A stretch of 64,000 bases of DNA from JBBQZO01 sp038207625 (lineage in GTDB: Bacteria > Pseudomonadota > Gammaproteobacteria > Burkholderiales > Burkholderiaceae_D), in NCBI GenBank assembly GCA_038207625.1, contig JBBQZO010000001.1:310001-374000 (forward strand), written 5' to 3'. Below are positions 8,580-16,853 of the stretch, one piece after another. The translations under genes were made by a program, and so were the position numbers. Below the pieces are notes generated by a model. It saw only the letters and a list, made by a program, of their open reading frames with translations. It searched no databases and was not told where the DNA came from. Every line of letters begins with the position of its first letter. The stretch's first letter is position 1.

Positions 8580-8600
8580 ATAGGAACCCAAAGGTAACGC

Positions 8601-8933
8601 ATGGAACATCGCTGGCATATCGACAATCCGCTGGACTGCCCGCTGGTGCTGGCGCTGAACCTGATCGGCGGCAAGTGGAAACCGATCGTGCTGCATATGC
8701 TGTCGACGCGCACGCTGCGCTTTGGCGAGCTGAAAAACATGATCGCGCCGGTCAGCCAGAAAGTGCTCACGGCCCAGCTGCGCGAGTTGGAAGCGGACGG
8801 CATGCTTGTGCGCACCGTGTACGCCGAAGTGCCGCCCAGGGTGGAGTACCGGCTCAGCGCGCGCGGCGCCAGCCTGGTGCCGGTGCTGAACGCGTTGTAC
8901 GCGTGGGGACAGACGGCGGCCAAGGCGCCCTGA
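8601..8933 (+). CDS. HxlR family winged-helix transcriptional regulator
   Basis: A 110-residue HxlR/MarR-like regulator. The early CPLVLALNLIGGKWKPIVL is the family signature, followed by a winged helix with FGELKNMIAPVSQKVLTAQLRELEADGMLVR and the wing EVPPRVEYRLSARG. Such proteins respond to reactive electrophiles, thiol stress or small aromatics, but the effector here is unknown. It faces away from the MBL-fold hydrolase gene, and a GGCAC-N6-GTGCC dyad lies just upstream. AAAGGTAACGC before the ATG is a reasonable ribosome-binding site. Confidence 0.92.
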   Translation: MEHRWHIDNPLDCPLVLALNLIGGKWKPIVLHMLSTRTLRFGELKNMIAPVSQKVLTAQLRELEADGMLVRTVYAEVPPRVEYRLSARGASLVPVLNALYAWGQTAAKAP

Positions 8934-9032
8934 GCCACGCCGCAGCGGGCGGGGGCCAAACAGGGTCTGGCCGGGGCCGCGTTTGGAGGTATGATAGTCA
9001 TCACCCTGTTGAACGAGTTGATGACGTTGCAC

Positions 9033-10850
9033 ATGCCCACATCCGATTTGCCCGACCCGCGCGCGGCGCGCACAGCCCGCCTGCGCGCGCGCATGCGCGA
9101 GCTGGGAATCGACGCGCTGATCGTGCCCTCGTCCGATCCCCACCTGTCCGAATACCTGCCGGCGCGCTGGCAGGGGCGCCAATGGCTTTCCGGCTTCACC
9201 GGCTCGGTCGGCACCTTCATCGCGACGGCGCAGTTTGCCGGCGTGTGGACCGACGGGCGCTACTTCACCCAAGCCGAGGCGGAACTGGCCGGCAGCGACG
9301 TGCACCTGATGAAGCTCGCCTCCGGCGCCGGCACCCAATACATCGACTGGCTGGCCGCGCAGATGGCGCCGGGGCAGACGGTGGCAGTGGACGGCGCCGT
9401 GCTGGGGCTGGCGACGGCGCGCCTGCTGGCCGATGCGCTGGGCGCGCGCGGCGTACTGCTGCGCACCGACCTCGACCTGCTCGACGCCGTGTGGGACCAG
9501 CGCCCGGCCGTGCCGCTGGCCCCCGTGTTCGAACATCTGCCCCCGCACGCCGCTACCGGCCGCGCCGACAAGCTCGCCGCACTGCGCGCCGAGATGGCGC
9601 GCCTTGGGGCCGACTGCCATGTGATCTCGACGCTGGACGACATCGCCTACCTGTTCAACCTGCGCGGCGGCGATGTCAGCTACAACCCGGTGCTGCTGGC
9701 GCATGCGCTGGTCGAGCCGCAGCAAGTGCGCCTGTTCGTGGCCGATGGCAAAATCGATGCCGCCCTGCGCGCGCGCCTGCAGGACGACGGCGTGACGCTG
9801 GCGCCCTACGCCGACGCGGCGGCGGCGCTGGCGGCGCTGCCACCGGCCAGCCGCGTGCTGCTCGATGCGCGCCGCGTCACGTTTGGCATGCGCGCCGCGC
9901 TGCCCTCCAGCGCGACGGTGATCGAAGCGATCAACCCGACGACCTATGCCAAGTCGAAAAAAACCGCCGCCGAGATCGCCCACGTGCGCGCCACCATGGA
10001 GCAGGACGGCGCGGCGCTGTGCGAGTTTTTCGCCTGGCTGGAGATGCGCCTGGCCGAACGGGCGGCCGTGGCGCTGACCGAACTCGATATCGACATCGCA
10101 CTGACGGCGGCGCGCGCGCGCCGGCCCGGTTTCGTCGGCGCCAGTTTCGCCACCATCGCCGGCTTCAATGCCAACGGCGCGATCATCCACTACCGCGCCA
10201 GCTTGCAGGCGCACGCGCGCATCCTTGCCGACGGCCTGCTGCTGATCGACTCGGGCGGCCAGTACCTGGGCGGCACCACCGACATCACCCGCATGGTCGC
10301 CGTGGGCACGCCGAGCGCGGCGCAGCGGCGCGACTGTACGCTGGTGCTGGCCGGCGTCATCGCGTTGTCGGCGGCGCGCTTCCCGCGCGGCACGCGCGGC
10401 CCGATGCTCGACGCGCTGGCGCGCGCGCCGATCTGGGCCGCCGGCCTCGATTACGCGCACGGCACCGGGCACGGCGTGGGTTACTTCCTGAACGTGCACG
10501 AAGGCCCGCAGGGCATCTCGGCGAGCGCCATGCCGGAACCGCACATGGCCATCGAGCCGGGCATGATCACCTCGATCGAACCGGGCATCTACCGGCCCGG
10601 CCAGTGGGGCGTGCGGATCGAAAACCTGGTTCACAGCGATGCGGCCGAGGTCAGCGAATTCGGCCAATTTCTCGCTTTCGAAACGCTCACGCTGTGCCCG
10701 ATCGACCGGCGCTGCCTGGCCGCTGAACTGCTGCGCGCCGACCAGATCGCGTGGCTCAACGACTACCATGCCGGCGTGCGCGCACGGCTGGCCCCCCACC
10801 TGACCGGCGCCGCCTTGCGCTGGCTGGAACAACACACCGCACCACTGTGA
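9033..10850 (+). CDS. Xaa-Pro aminopeptidase (aminopeptidase P family)
   Basis: About 605 residues, the three-domain long form of aminopeptidase P, which removes N-terminal residues preceding proline. Two creatinase-like N-terminal domains (SSDPHLSEYLPARWQGRQWL) precede a pita-bread catalytic domain. Metal ligands are the Asp in LLIDSGGQY and TTDITR, the His in GTGHGVGYFLN, and the Glu in SIEPGIY and GVRIENLV. The chosen ATG at 9033 gives the usual family N-terminus. The frame is open to an ATG at 8991, but that has GGAGG only one base away, so the longer version is less likely. It is the first gene of a rightward run to the thioesterase at 14.3 kb. Confidence 0.92.
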   Translation: MPTSDLPDPRAARTARLRARMRELGIDALIVPSSDPHLSEYLPARWQGRQWLSGFTGSVGTFIATAQFAGVWTDGRYFTQAEAELAGSDVHLMKLASGAGTQYIDWLAAQMAPGQTVAVDGAVLGLATARLLADALGARGVLLRTDLDLLDAVWDQRPAVPLAPVFEHLPPHAATGRADKLAALRAEMARLGADCHVISTLDDIAYLFNLRGGDVSYNPVLLAHALVEPQQVRLFVADGKIDAALRARLQDDGVTLAPYADAAAALAALPPASRVLLDARRVTFGMRAALPSSATVIEAINPTTYAKSKKTAAEIAHVRATMEQDGAALCEFFAWLEMRLAERAAVALTELDIDIALTAARARRPGFVGASFATIAGFNANGAIIHYRASLQAHARILADGLLLIDSGGQYLGGTTDITRMVAVGTPSAAQRRDCTLVLAGVIALSAARFPRGTRGPMLDALARAPIWAAGLDYAHGTGHGVGYFLNVHEGPQGISASAMPEPHMAIEPGMITSIEPGIYRPGQWGVRIENLVHSDAAEVSEFGQFLAFETLTLCPIDRRCLAAELLRADQIAWLNDYHAGVRARLAPHLTGAALRWLEQHTAPL

Positions 10851-10857
10851 GAGCACC

Positions 10858-11109
10858 ATGAGATCAACCCGAGCCACCGGCGCCATCGAGCGCCTCAAAA
10901 CCCGCAGCGGCAATCCGCTATATTCGATGGCGATCACCGGCGACGGCCTGTTTTTCCTCAGCGCCGGCGCGGGCACGCCGCCGCTGTGCGCGCCGCTTGA
11001 ACTGGACGCCTTCGTCACCTTCGTCAACGGCGTCGGCCCGCAGGTGGCGCGGCGCGTCAGCAAGCTTGACGTCGCGTTCGAAAAGCAGCTGGTCAAGAAA
11101 CCGTCGTAA
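10858..11109 (+). CDS. Small conserved-looking protein of unknown function
   Basis: An 83-residue basic protein, not recognised. It starts 7 bases after the aminopeptidase stop and ends 25 bases before the MgtC-like gene, so it sits in a tight run that supports real translation. It has no signal peptide or membrane segment. The middle (NPLYSMAITGDGLFFLSAGAG) looks beta-rich, and the end is a short amphipathic, lysine-rich helix (RRVSKLDVAFEKQLVKK). No function can be assigned. Confidence 0.65.
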   Translation: MRSTRATGAIERLKTRSGNPLYSMAITGDGLFFLSAGAGTPPLCAPLELDAFVTFVNGVGPQVARRVSKLDVAFEKQLVKKPS

Positions 11110-11134
11110 GCTCCACCCACGCCGAAAGAAACGC

Positions 11135-11887
11135 ATGCCCTCGCTTGAATTGCTGTTTGCGTACTGGTCCCGTTCGGAGCTTGCCACCAACGGACTGATT
11201 CTGATGAACCTGCTGGGCGCCTTGCTGCTGGGCCTGATGGTCGGCTACGAGCGCTCGTATCACGGGCGCGCGGCCGGCATGCGCACCTATGGCATCGTCT
11301 GCATGGCCTCGGCCGCGCTGACGGTGATCGGCGGCTATCCGGGCTTCTGGTTCGGCGGGCACGGCGCGGTGGTGGGGGCGGTCGGCACGGTCGATCCAAC
11401 CCGCGTCATCCAGGGCATCGTCACCGGCATCGGCTTTCTGGGCGCCGGCGTGATCATGCGCGAGGGTTTCAACATCAGCGGGCTGACCACGGCCGCCTCG
11501 ATCTGGGCCTCGTCGGTGATCGGCATCATGGTCGGCGTGGGCTTTTACCTGTCGGCGATGGGTCTGGCATTTTTGTCGGCGATGGCGATGATCTACGTGT
11601 CCAAGATCGAAGCGTTTTTGCCGTCGCGCCACGCGATCGCGATCACCATGCGCTTCAAGAAAAACTACGTGCCGCGCGAGGACGCGTTGCGCCGCATCGC
11701 CCAGGCACGCGGCTACGAAATCGCCGGCGGTTCGCTCACCATCGGCAGCGACAGCGGCATGCAGGAATGGCGTTTCGTCGCGCTGGCGTTGTCCAAACAC
11801 AGCGGCGCGCCGCTGTCCGAACTGGCCGGCGAGCTGACCGTGTTCGACGGCGTTGACAGTTTCCAGCTGTCGCACGCGCGCAACTGA
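11135..11887 (+). CDS. MgtC/SapB family membrane protein
   Basis: A 250-residue inner-membrane protein. The MgtC signature covers LGALLLGLMVGYERSYHGRA and MRTYGIVCMASA, followed by GIGFLGAGVIMREG. Five hydrophobic segments occupy residues about 20-165. A cytosolic C-terminal ACT-like domain of about 80 residues ends the protein, as in MgtC/SapB relatives linked to magnesium limitation and F-ATPase control. The start at 11135 (MPSLELLFAYW) has GAAAG upstream; the frame is open further upstream, but that sequence is an arginine-rich shadow of the preceding gene. The precise role here is unknown. Confidence 0.9.
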   Translation: MPSLELLFAYWSRSELATNGLILMNLLGALLLGLMVGYERSYHGRAAGMRTYGIVCMASAALTVIGGYPGFWFGGHGAVVGAVGTVDPTRVIQGIVTGIGFLGAGVIMREGFNISGLTTAASIWASSVIGIMVGVGFYLSAMGLAFLSAMAMIYVSKIEAFLPSRHAIAITMRFKKNYVPREDALRRIAQARGYEIAGGSLTIGSDSGMQEWRFVALALSKHSGAPLSELAGELTVFDGVDSFQLSHARN

Positions 11888-11898
11888 CAAGGACCACC

Positions 11899-12477
11899 AT
11901 GGATGCCCAAGCAGTACTCGATTTCTGGTTTCTGGCGCCCGCCAGCGAAGGCTACGGCGCGCAGCGCGACGTGTGGTTTCGCAAGAGCGACGCGTTCGAT
12001 GCAGACATCCGCGCCCGCTTCGGCGCCGTGATCGACGCGGCCGTGGCCGGTGGTTTGCGCGAGTGGGACGCGCTGGGCGCCCAAGGCACGCTGGCGCGCA
12101 TCATCGTGCTCGACCAGTTCACCCGCAACGCGCGGCGCGACACGCCGGGCGCCTTCGGTGGCGACGCGCTGGCACTGGCCGCCGCGCAGCAGCTGGTGGC
12201 CAGCGGCGCCGACCAGGCGCTGTTGCCGGTGCAGCGCTGGTTCGCCTATATGCCGTTTGAGCATGCCGAATCGATGGCCATGCAGGATCAATCGGTGGCG
12301 CTGTTTACCGCACTGAGCGCAGCCAACCCCGGCTTTCAGGGCGTGCTCGATTACGCGGAAAAACACCGCGCCGTGATCGCCCGCTTCGGCCGCTTCCCGC
12401 ACCGCAATCGCATCCTGGGACGCGACTCGACGGCGCAGGAAACCGACTACCTGAGCCAACCGGGTTCGGGTTTCTGA
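11899..12477 (+). CDS. DUF924 family protein
   Basis: A 192-residue soluble protein matching the DUF924 family. The start AVLDFWFL, the segment LARIIVLDQFTRNARRDTP (about residues 70-88) and the C-terminal FGRFPHRNRILGR are family hallmarks. The fold is all-helical and TPR-like and the biochemical role is unknown, so a function is not inferred. It starts 11 bases after the MgtC-like gene and its stop overlaps the next start (TGATG), so it is co-translated with the Rossmann-like gene. Confidence 0.9.
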   Translation: MDAQAVLDFWFLAPASEGYGAQRDVWFRKSDAFDADIRARFGAVIDAAVAGGLREWDALGAQGTLARIIVLDQFTRNARRDTPGAFGGDALALAAAQQLVASGADQALLPVQRWFAYMPFEHAESMAMQDQSVALFTALSAANPGFQGVLDYAEKHRAVIARFGRFPHRNRILGRDSTAQETDYLSQPGSGF

Positions 12478-13313
12478 TGCGGCCCACCCTGAACATCGTC
12501 GGCGCCGGTCACGTCGGACGCGTACTGGGACGCCTGTTCGCCGAGCGCGGCGCACTGGCGCTGCAGGACGTGCTGACGCGCTCGCCCGAGTCTGCCCGCA
12601 ACGCGGTCGAATTCATGGGCGCCGGCCAGCCGGTGGCCGACATGGCGCAGCTGCGCCCGGCCCAGGTGACGATGCTGGCCGTCACCGACGACCAGATCGC
12701 GCCGGTGTGCGCGGCGCTGGCCGCGCACGGCCGCTTGGGCGGCAGCGTGGTGTTCCACTGCAGCGGCGCGAAGACCTCGGCCGAACTGGCCAGCGCGGCG
12801 CAGGCCGGCGCCAGCGTGGCCAGCGTGCACCCGATCCGTAGCTTCGCCGATCCGGGCGCGGTGGCGCGCCACTTCGGCGGCACCTTCTGCGGCATCGAAG
12901 GCGACACGGTCGCGCTCGACCTGCTGGGCGCGGCGCTGGCCCAGATCGACGCGCGCCCGGTGCCGATCGACGCCGCCGCCAAGACGGTGTACCACGCCGC
13001 CTCGGTGTTCGCGTCGAACTACCTGGTGACGGTGCTGGACGCGGCGCTGCGCGCCTACCAGGCGGCCGGCATCGACGACGAGGTGGCGCGCGCGCTGGCC
13101 GAACCGCTGGCGCGCGAGACGATGGACAATGTATTCCGGCTCGGCCCCGTGCTGGCGCTGAGCGGTCCGATCGCGCGCGGCGACCTGGCCACGGTGGCGC
13201 GCCAGCAGACGGCGGTGGCCGCCTGGGACGCGCCGACCGGCCACTTGTACGCGGCGCTGGTGGAGGCGACGACGGCGCTGGCGCAGCGCAAACGCAGACA
13301 AACCGATTCATAA
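12477..13313 (+). CDS. Rossmann-like/DUF2520 domain protein
   Basis: A 278-residue putative NAD(P)-dependent dehydrogenase-like protein. The nucleotide-binding glycine motif is near the N-terminus (NIVGAGHVGRVLGRLF). VTDDQI and HCSGAKT mark the Rossmann half, and the C-terminal DUF2520 half is helical with VYHAASVFASNYLV. Substrate and activity are unknown; the fold resembles pyrroline-5-carboxylate reductase or prephenate dehydrogenase-like enzymes. The ATG overlaps the previous stop. The next gene begins 15 bases downstream. Confidence 0.88.
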   Translation: MRPTLNIVGAGHVGRVLGRLFAERGALALQDVLTRSPESARNAVEFMGAGQPVADMAQLRPAQVTMLAVTDDQIAPVCAALAAHGRLGGSVVFHCSGAKTSAELASAAQAGASVASVHPIRSFADPGAVARHFGGTFCGIEGDTVALDLLGAALAQIDARPVPIDAAAKTVYHAASVFASNYLVTVLDAALRAYQAAGIDDEVARALAEPLARETMDNVFRLGPVLALSGPIARGDLATVARQQTAVAAWDAPTGHLYAALVEATTALAQRKRRQTDS

Positions 13314-13328
13314 ACCAAAAGGCACACG

Positions 13329-13850
13329 ATGATCAGACCAGCGGTGGCAGCAGACCGGGCGCAAATCCTCGCCCTGTACAAGGAAGTGGCCGAAGTGCCC
13401 GGCGGGATCGCGCGCACGCCCGACGAAGTGACGGCCGCCTACGTGATCGGCTTCATGCACAAGGCCTTCGCCGACGGGCTGGCGCTGGTGTACGAGGAGG
13501 GCGGCGTGATCCGCGCCGAGATGCACGCGTCCACCCCCGGCATCGCCTGCTTCGCGCACCTGCTGACCGATCTGACGATCGCCGTCGCGCCGGCCTGCCA
13601 GGGACGCGGCGTGGGCCTGCGCCTGTTCCACGCGCTGCTCGAAATCGTCACGCGCGACATGCCGCAGATTACCCGCGTCGAACTGTTCGTGCGCGAGTCG
13701 AACCAGCGCGCGCGCGCTTTGTACGCGGGCATCGGCTTCGTCGAAGAGGGGCGCTTGCGCGCACGCGTTGGCACGGCCGGCGCGCCGCCCGAGTCCGACA
13801 TCATCATGGGCTGGCTGCGCCCGGCGGACGGCGCCACGGGGGCCGCGTGA
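13329..13850 (+). CDS. GNAT family N-acetyltransferase
   Basis: A 173-residue GCN5-related acetyltransferase. The acetyl-CoA pyrophosphate loop (motif A) is VAPACQGRGVGLRLFHALL (about residues 84-102), and motif B is RVELFVRESNQRARALYAGIGFVEEGRLR. The acceptor substrate is unknown. It lies within a rightward run and overlaps the thioesterase start by 4 bases (GTGA), so the two are translationally coupled. Confidence 0.88.
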   Translation: MIRPAVAADRAQILALYKEVAEVPGGIARTPDEVTAAYVIGFMHKAFADGLALVYEEGGVIRAEMHASTPGIACFAHLLTDLTIAVAPACQGRGVGLRLFHALLEIVTRDMPQITRVELFVRESNQRARALYAGIGFVEEGRLRARVGTAGAPPESDIIMGWLRPADGATGAA

Positions 13851-14293
13851 GCAGCGAAGCGACGCTGATGGCGGGCTGGGGCGACATGGACGCCAACGGC
13901 CACATGCGCAACACCGCCTACCTCGACAAGGCGGTGGACGTGCGCATGCTGTTCTTCGGCGCGCACGGGTTCGCGCTGAGCGAATTCAAGCGCCTGGGCC
14001 TGGGCCCGGTGGTGATGCGCGACGACATCGAGTACTTCCGCGAAGTGCACATGCTGGCCAACATCCGCGGCACGCTGGCGCTGGCCGGCATGTCCGACGA
14101 CGGCAGCCGCTTCATCCTGCGCAACGAGTTCTTCCACGCCGACGGCCAGCGCGCGGCGCGCCTGACCAGCACCGGCGGCTGGCTCGACCTGGCGCTGCGC
14201 AAGCTGACCGCGCCGCCGGCCGCGCTGCTGGCGGCGATGCTCGCGCTGCCGCGCAGCGACGATTTCCAAAGTATGAAAAGCAGCGTCAAGTAG
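13847..14293 (+). CDS. Acyl-CoA thioesterase (4HBT hot-dog fold)
   Basis: A 148-residue hot-dog-fold thioesterase. The N-terminal GWGDMDANGHMRNTAYLDKAVDVRM contains the Asp and the D-x-NGH-type catalytic segment typical of YbgC/4HBT enzymes that hydrolyse acyl-CoA thioesters. It starts with GTG, overlapping the acetyltransferase stop, and appears to be the last gene of the run. The final PRSDDFQSMKSSVK tail is short and polar. Chain-length preference is unknown. Confidence 0.85.
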   Translation: MSSEATLMAGWGDMDANGHMRNTAYLDKAVDVRMLFFGAHGFALSEFKRLGLGPVVMRDDIEYFREVHMLANIRGTLALAGMSDDGSRFILRNEFFHADGQRAARLTSTGGWLDLALRKLTAPPAALLAAMLALPRSDDFQSMKSSVK

Positions 14294-14445
14294 GGTACGC
14301 GCCGCGCGTGATTGATGTTGGCAGGGGCAGGGTGGGAGTTTGCATTTGCGCTTACTACCGATGGCGCCGATGTGTCGCGACATCCGTACATCGATGGTGC
14401 TACGATCTTGAATTGGGATCATCCGCGCACGGCGCTATCTGCATC

Positions 14446-14865
14446 ATGCATTCCTCCAATATCGACTGGAAACGGCGCTATGCCAATTTTGCGGCGGCCT
14501 TGGCGCAACTGTCTGAGGCGGATGATCTGCGCCGGCGCCGTGGGCTATCGCGCCTCGAAATACTGGGGTCGATCCGTACATTCTCGTTGACGTACTGGCT
14601 TGCCTGGAACACGTTGAAAGATTATCTGACGTTTCAGGGGGTTGCGGACGTGTTTGATGCGCAGGATGCGGCCACTGAAGCACGCAAATGCAAACTTGTC
14701 GATGATGCCGGCGGTTGGGAAATGATGCTCACCGACGGCAATCGCACGCCATACTCCTACAACGCGGCCATCGCAGCAGAAATCATCGAAAATATCCACC
14801 TTCGCTACATTGTCATTTTGCGCGCCCTGGCGACAAGGTTGTTGGCGCACCTTGACGACGACTAA
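14446..14865 (+). CDS. HI0074-type nucleotidyltransferase substrate-binding protein (orphan HEPN-like)
   Basis: A 139-residue helical protein resembling the HI0074/NTase_sub_bind family, HEPN-like partners of MNT nucleotidyltransferases in toxin-antitoxin pairs. The supporting core is RTFSLTYWLAWNTLKDYLTF (residues 44-63), matching the family pattern FEFT-ELAWKTLKDYL, plus EMMLTDGNRTPYSYNAA (92-108). Typical members have R-N-x-x-x-H here (for example DRNxTSHxY). This protein has Gly98 and Tyr103 at the Arg and His positions, so RNase-type activity seems lost. No MNT gene is adjacent on either side. The start is the first ATG with good family alignment; no strong ribosome-binding site is present. 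Confidence 0.75.
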   Translation: MHSSNIDWKRRYANFAAALAQLSEADDLRRRRGLSRLEILGSIRTFSLTYWLAWNTLKDYLTFQGVADVFDAQDAATEARKCKLVDDAGGWEMMLTDGNRTPYSYNAAIAAEIIENIHLRYIVILRALATRLLAHLDDD

Positions 14866-15016
14866 TGTGCGTTTCGGCGGCTTTTCCGCAACGTCGTCAA
14901 TGACGCACACTGCGTTCGCGGCCCGGCCATTTGCTCAAAACAATCGAAAGCCGGCCGCGCGCGGTTCGGCCGTGGCGATGGAGAATGCGCGTTGCGCGTT
15001 GGCGTGCGAATTTACC

Positions 15017-15508
15017 TTAGCAGATCCTGTTGGCGGACAAATCCCAGCCGCCAGCGGTGTTGCCGCCGGCCCCGCCGGAGATTTTTTGCTGCGTGTATTT
15101 CCACCGCACTTTCGCGTACTTCAAACTGACATGCTCGGAAAGAATATCTCCGGCTCGGATGCTGGGGACCACCGCCCCAATGAGCACGTTTTCCAACTCA
15201 ATCTCGAAGTATTTGATGCGCTGTCCTTGCCCGTCGGCGCGCATGAATTCGAACTTGGCCTTGGGAATGGTCTTCCCTGACGAGCACGTCTGCAGCAGCG
15301 TCGGCGAGGACAAATCCGCCAGCTTGGCGATGACGACATCTCCATGCTCGCAGCGCTCAGCCGTATGGCCGCCGCCTGTGGACGAAGTCGCCGATTTCGG
15401 TTGATGTACGCTCCATGCCGCTGACACGCATTCTATCCAGTCCCTATGCGTGTCGTCAGCCGACTCGCCCTTGATGCCGTCAATCTGTAGGTAGACGTCG
15501 ATCGCCAT
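15017..15508 (-). CDS. hcp: Type VI secretion tube protein Hcp
   Basis: A 163-residue Hcp1-family protein, which forms the hexameric rings of the type VI secretion tube and carries small effectors. The start MAIDVYLQIDGIKGESADDTH is near-canonical. The later KAKFEFMRADGQGQRIKYFEIELENVLIG and KYAKVRWKYTQQ are the conserved beta-barrel strands. GGAGG lies 4 bases before the ATG. No other T6SS structural gene (tssB, tssC, vgrG, clpV) is in the window, so this is an orphan hcp of the kind often linked to cargo. It is divergent from an exported protein and an M15-like peptidase. Confidence 0.93.
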   Translation of the reverse strand: MAIDVYLQIDGIKGESADDTHRDWIECVSAAWSVHQPKSATSSTGGGHTAERCEHGDVVIAKLADLSSPTLLQTCSSGKTIPKAKFEFMRADGQGQRIKYFEIELENVLIGAVVPSIRAGDILSEHVSLKYAKVRWKYTQQKISGGAGGNTAGGWDLSANRIC

Positions 15509-15715
15509 ATTTCCTCCATGCGGTTGTAGAAAAGCGGGAGAAGGCCATGACGGCGTGCCTTCGCGTCACAGGAGCCGTCGGGCGCGCCGTTGGTGGCGTA
15601 GATTTCACAGGAAATTGGTGCGTATCGGCTTGTCGCGCGTCAAAATCTTGCCGGGCTATCTGAATATCATGGGGAACCATTCTTAAAAAATTCGATCTCC
15701 AACGGAGGAAAGGAC

Positions 15716-16282
15716 ATGTTGTTCCTTGGATACCGGACAATTTCCTCGTACGCATTTCTGGGCGTAAGCGCCATCTCCTGCGGGCAGGTGTGGGCAGACG
15801 AAATGACGAGCGCATACACGCCAACGAGTGGCAAGGCTTGCAAGATCGTTTCCAGGGAAAAGGAGACGGGTGACGCGACGATGCGCTGTCCGGGTGTTGG
15901 TGGCTATTCATTGCTGGTGATCGAAAGTGATAGCCGGACCTCGATCACCGTCATCGCGCCCGACAACCAGCAACTTCCACTGAAATTTTGGGACGTCGTT
16001 GCGCCAAGTTTTTCAACGCTAGGGCCGCGTGTTGAATGGCGGTTTCTGCCAAGGCGAGGCGTGCCCGTTCCGGTAGGAATTATCGCGCGCGTCGATACCG
16101 TCGATCAGATCGACGTTACCCGTCCGAAACCGCTGTCATTTCTCGCGATCGCTCGGATTCATAGCGGCAAAGCTTGCGTCACGGGGAAAATCGCAGCTGG
16201 GCAAGCGAACGCCAATCGGGACGCCAGAAAGGTGGCGGACGCTGCCGATCGTGACTGCCTGCCGCCCATCGAAGTCAAGTAG
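15716..16282 (+). CDS. Exported protein of unknown function, candidate T6SS immunity protein
   Basis: A 188-residue protein not matched to a known family. The N-terminus has a signal-peptide-like hydrophobic stretch ending around SCGQVWADE, predicting export to the periplasm. The mature part contains cysteines in KACKIVSRE, TMRCPGVGGYSLLV, GKACVTGK and DRDCLPP, which could form disulphides. GGAGGAAAGGAC precedes the ATG. Twenty bases downstream, in the same operon, is a zinc peptidase without a signal peptide. The position beside an orphan hcp and the opposite targeting of the two products suggest that this neutralises the peptidase in the periplasm; that is inference. Confidence 0.7.
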   Translation: MLFLGYRTISSYAFLGVSAISCGQVWADEMTSAYTPTSGKACKIVSREKETGDATMRCPGVGGYSLLVIESDSRTSITVIAPDNQQLPLKFWDVVAPSFSTLGPRVEWRFLPRRGVPVPVGIIARVDTVDQIDVTRPKPLSFLAIARIHSGKACVTGKIAAGQANANRDARKVADAADRDCLPPIEVK

Positions 16283-16302
16283 TCCTTCCAATCGGAGGCG
16301 CC

Positions 16303-16683
16303 ATGTCAAGTCCTTCCCCCGCTTGTGTTCGTGCGTTGGCCGACGCCACAGCGCTTTGCCCCCACCGCAGCCGCACATTCGACGGCATCATAGGCGATGC
16401 GAGACATCAGAAAAGGAAGAGCGACCACAACGATGGCAATGCATTCGATCTGACTCACGATCCGGCCAATGGAATTGACTGCCACTACTTCGCCAAACTG
16501 GCCTTGCTTGATTTCCGGGTCGAATACGTCATTTGGAACCGGAAAATCTATAACGTCAAAATGGCGGACAAAGGTTGGCGCGTCTTCACGGGGGAACCGC
16601 ATGACCATCACTTGCACGTGTCGATCAAAGCGGCTCTGCGCGGCATCGGATCACCCTGGCCATGGGCATCGCTGGAATCATAG
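16303..16683 (+). CDS. M15-like zinc peptidase, candidate T6SS peptidoglycan-hydrolase effector
   Basis: A 126-residue single-domain protein. Residues 40-49, SDHNDGNAFD, fit the M15 metallopeptidase pattern S-x-H-x-x-G-x-A-x-D, giving zinc ligands His42 and Asp49. Glu98 and the HLH motif (His103/His105, in GEPHDHHLHVS) supply the expected catalytic Glu and third ligand. M15 enzymes (VanX, VanY, DacA-like, phage endolysins) cleave D-Ala-containing peptidoglycan peptides. No signal peptide is present, as expected for cargo exported by a T6SS tube rather than Sec. GGAGG lies 5 bases before the ATG. The neighbouring hcp and exported gene suggest an effector-immunity unit. A phage-derived lysin is the alternative. 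Confidence 0.72.
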   Translation: MSSPSPACVRALADATALCPHRSRTFDGIIGDARHQKRKSDHNDGNAFDLTHDPANGIDCHYFAKLALLDFRVEYVIWNRKIYNVKMADKGWRVFTGEPHDHHLHVSIKAALRGIGSPWPWASLES

Positions 16684-16853
16684 CCATCCAGCGGACGGGG
16701 ACACACGCTACAATTGTGCGCAATGTCGATAGTCAACGGGGCGGACCCGGCTGCCGACGATTGCGCGTGGCTGGCGGAGAGCCCGGGAGAGTCCCAATTT
16801 TAAGTGGGGCTGCTGACCAGTCGTGCAGACATAATGCATCCCGTTCAGAGTAG

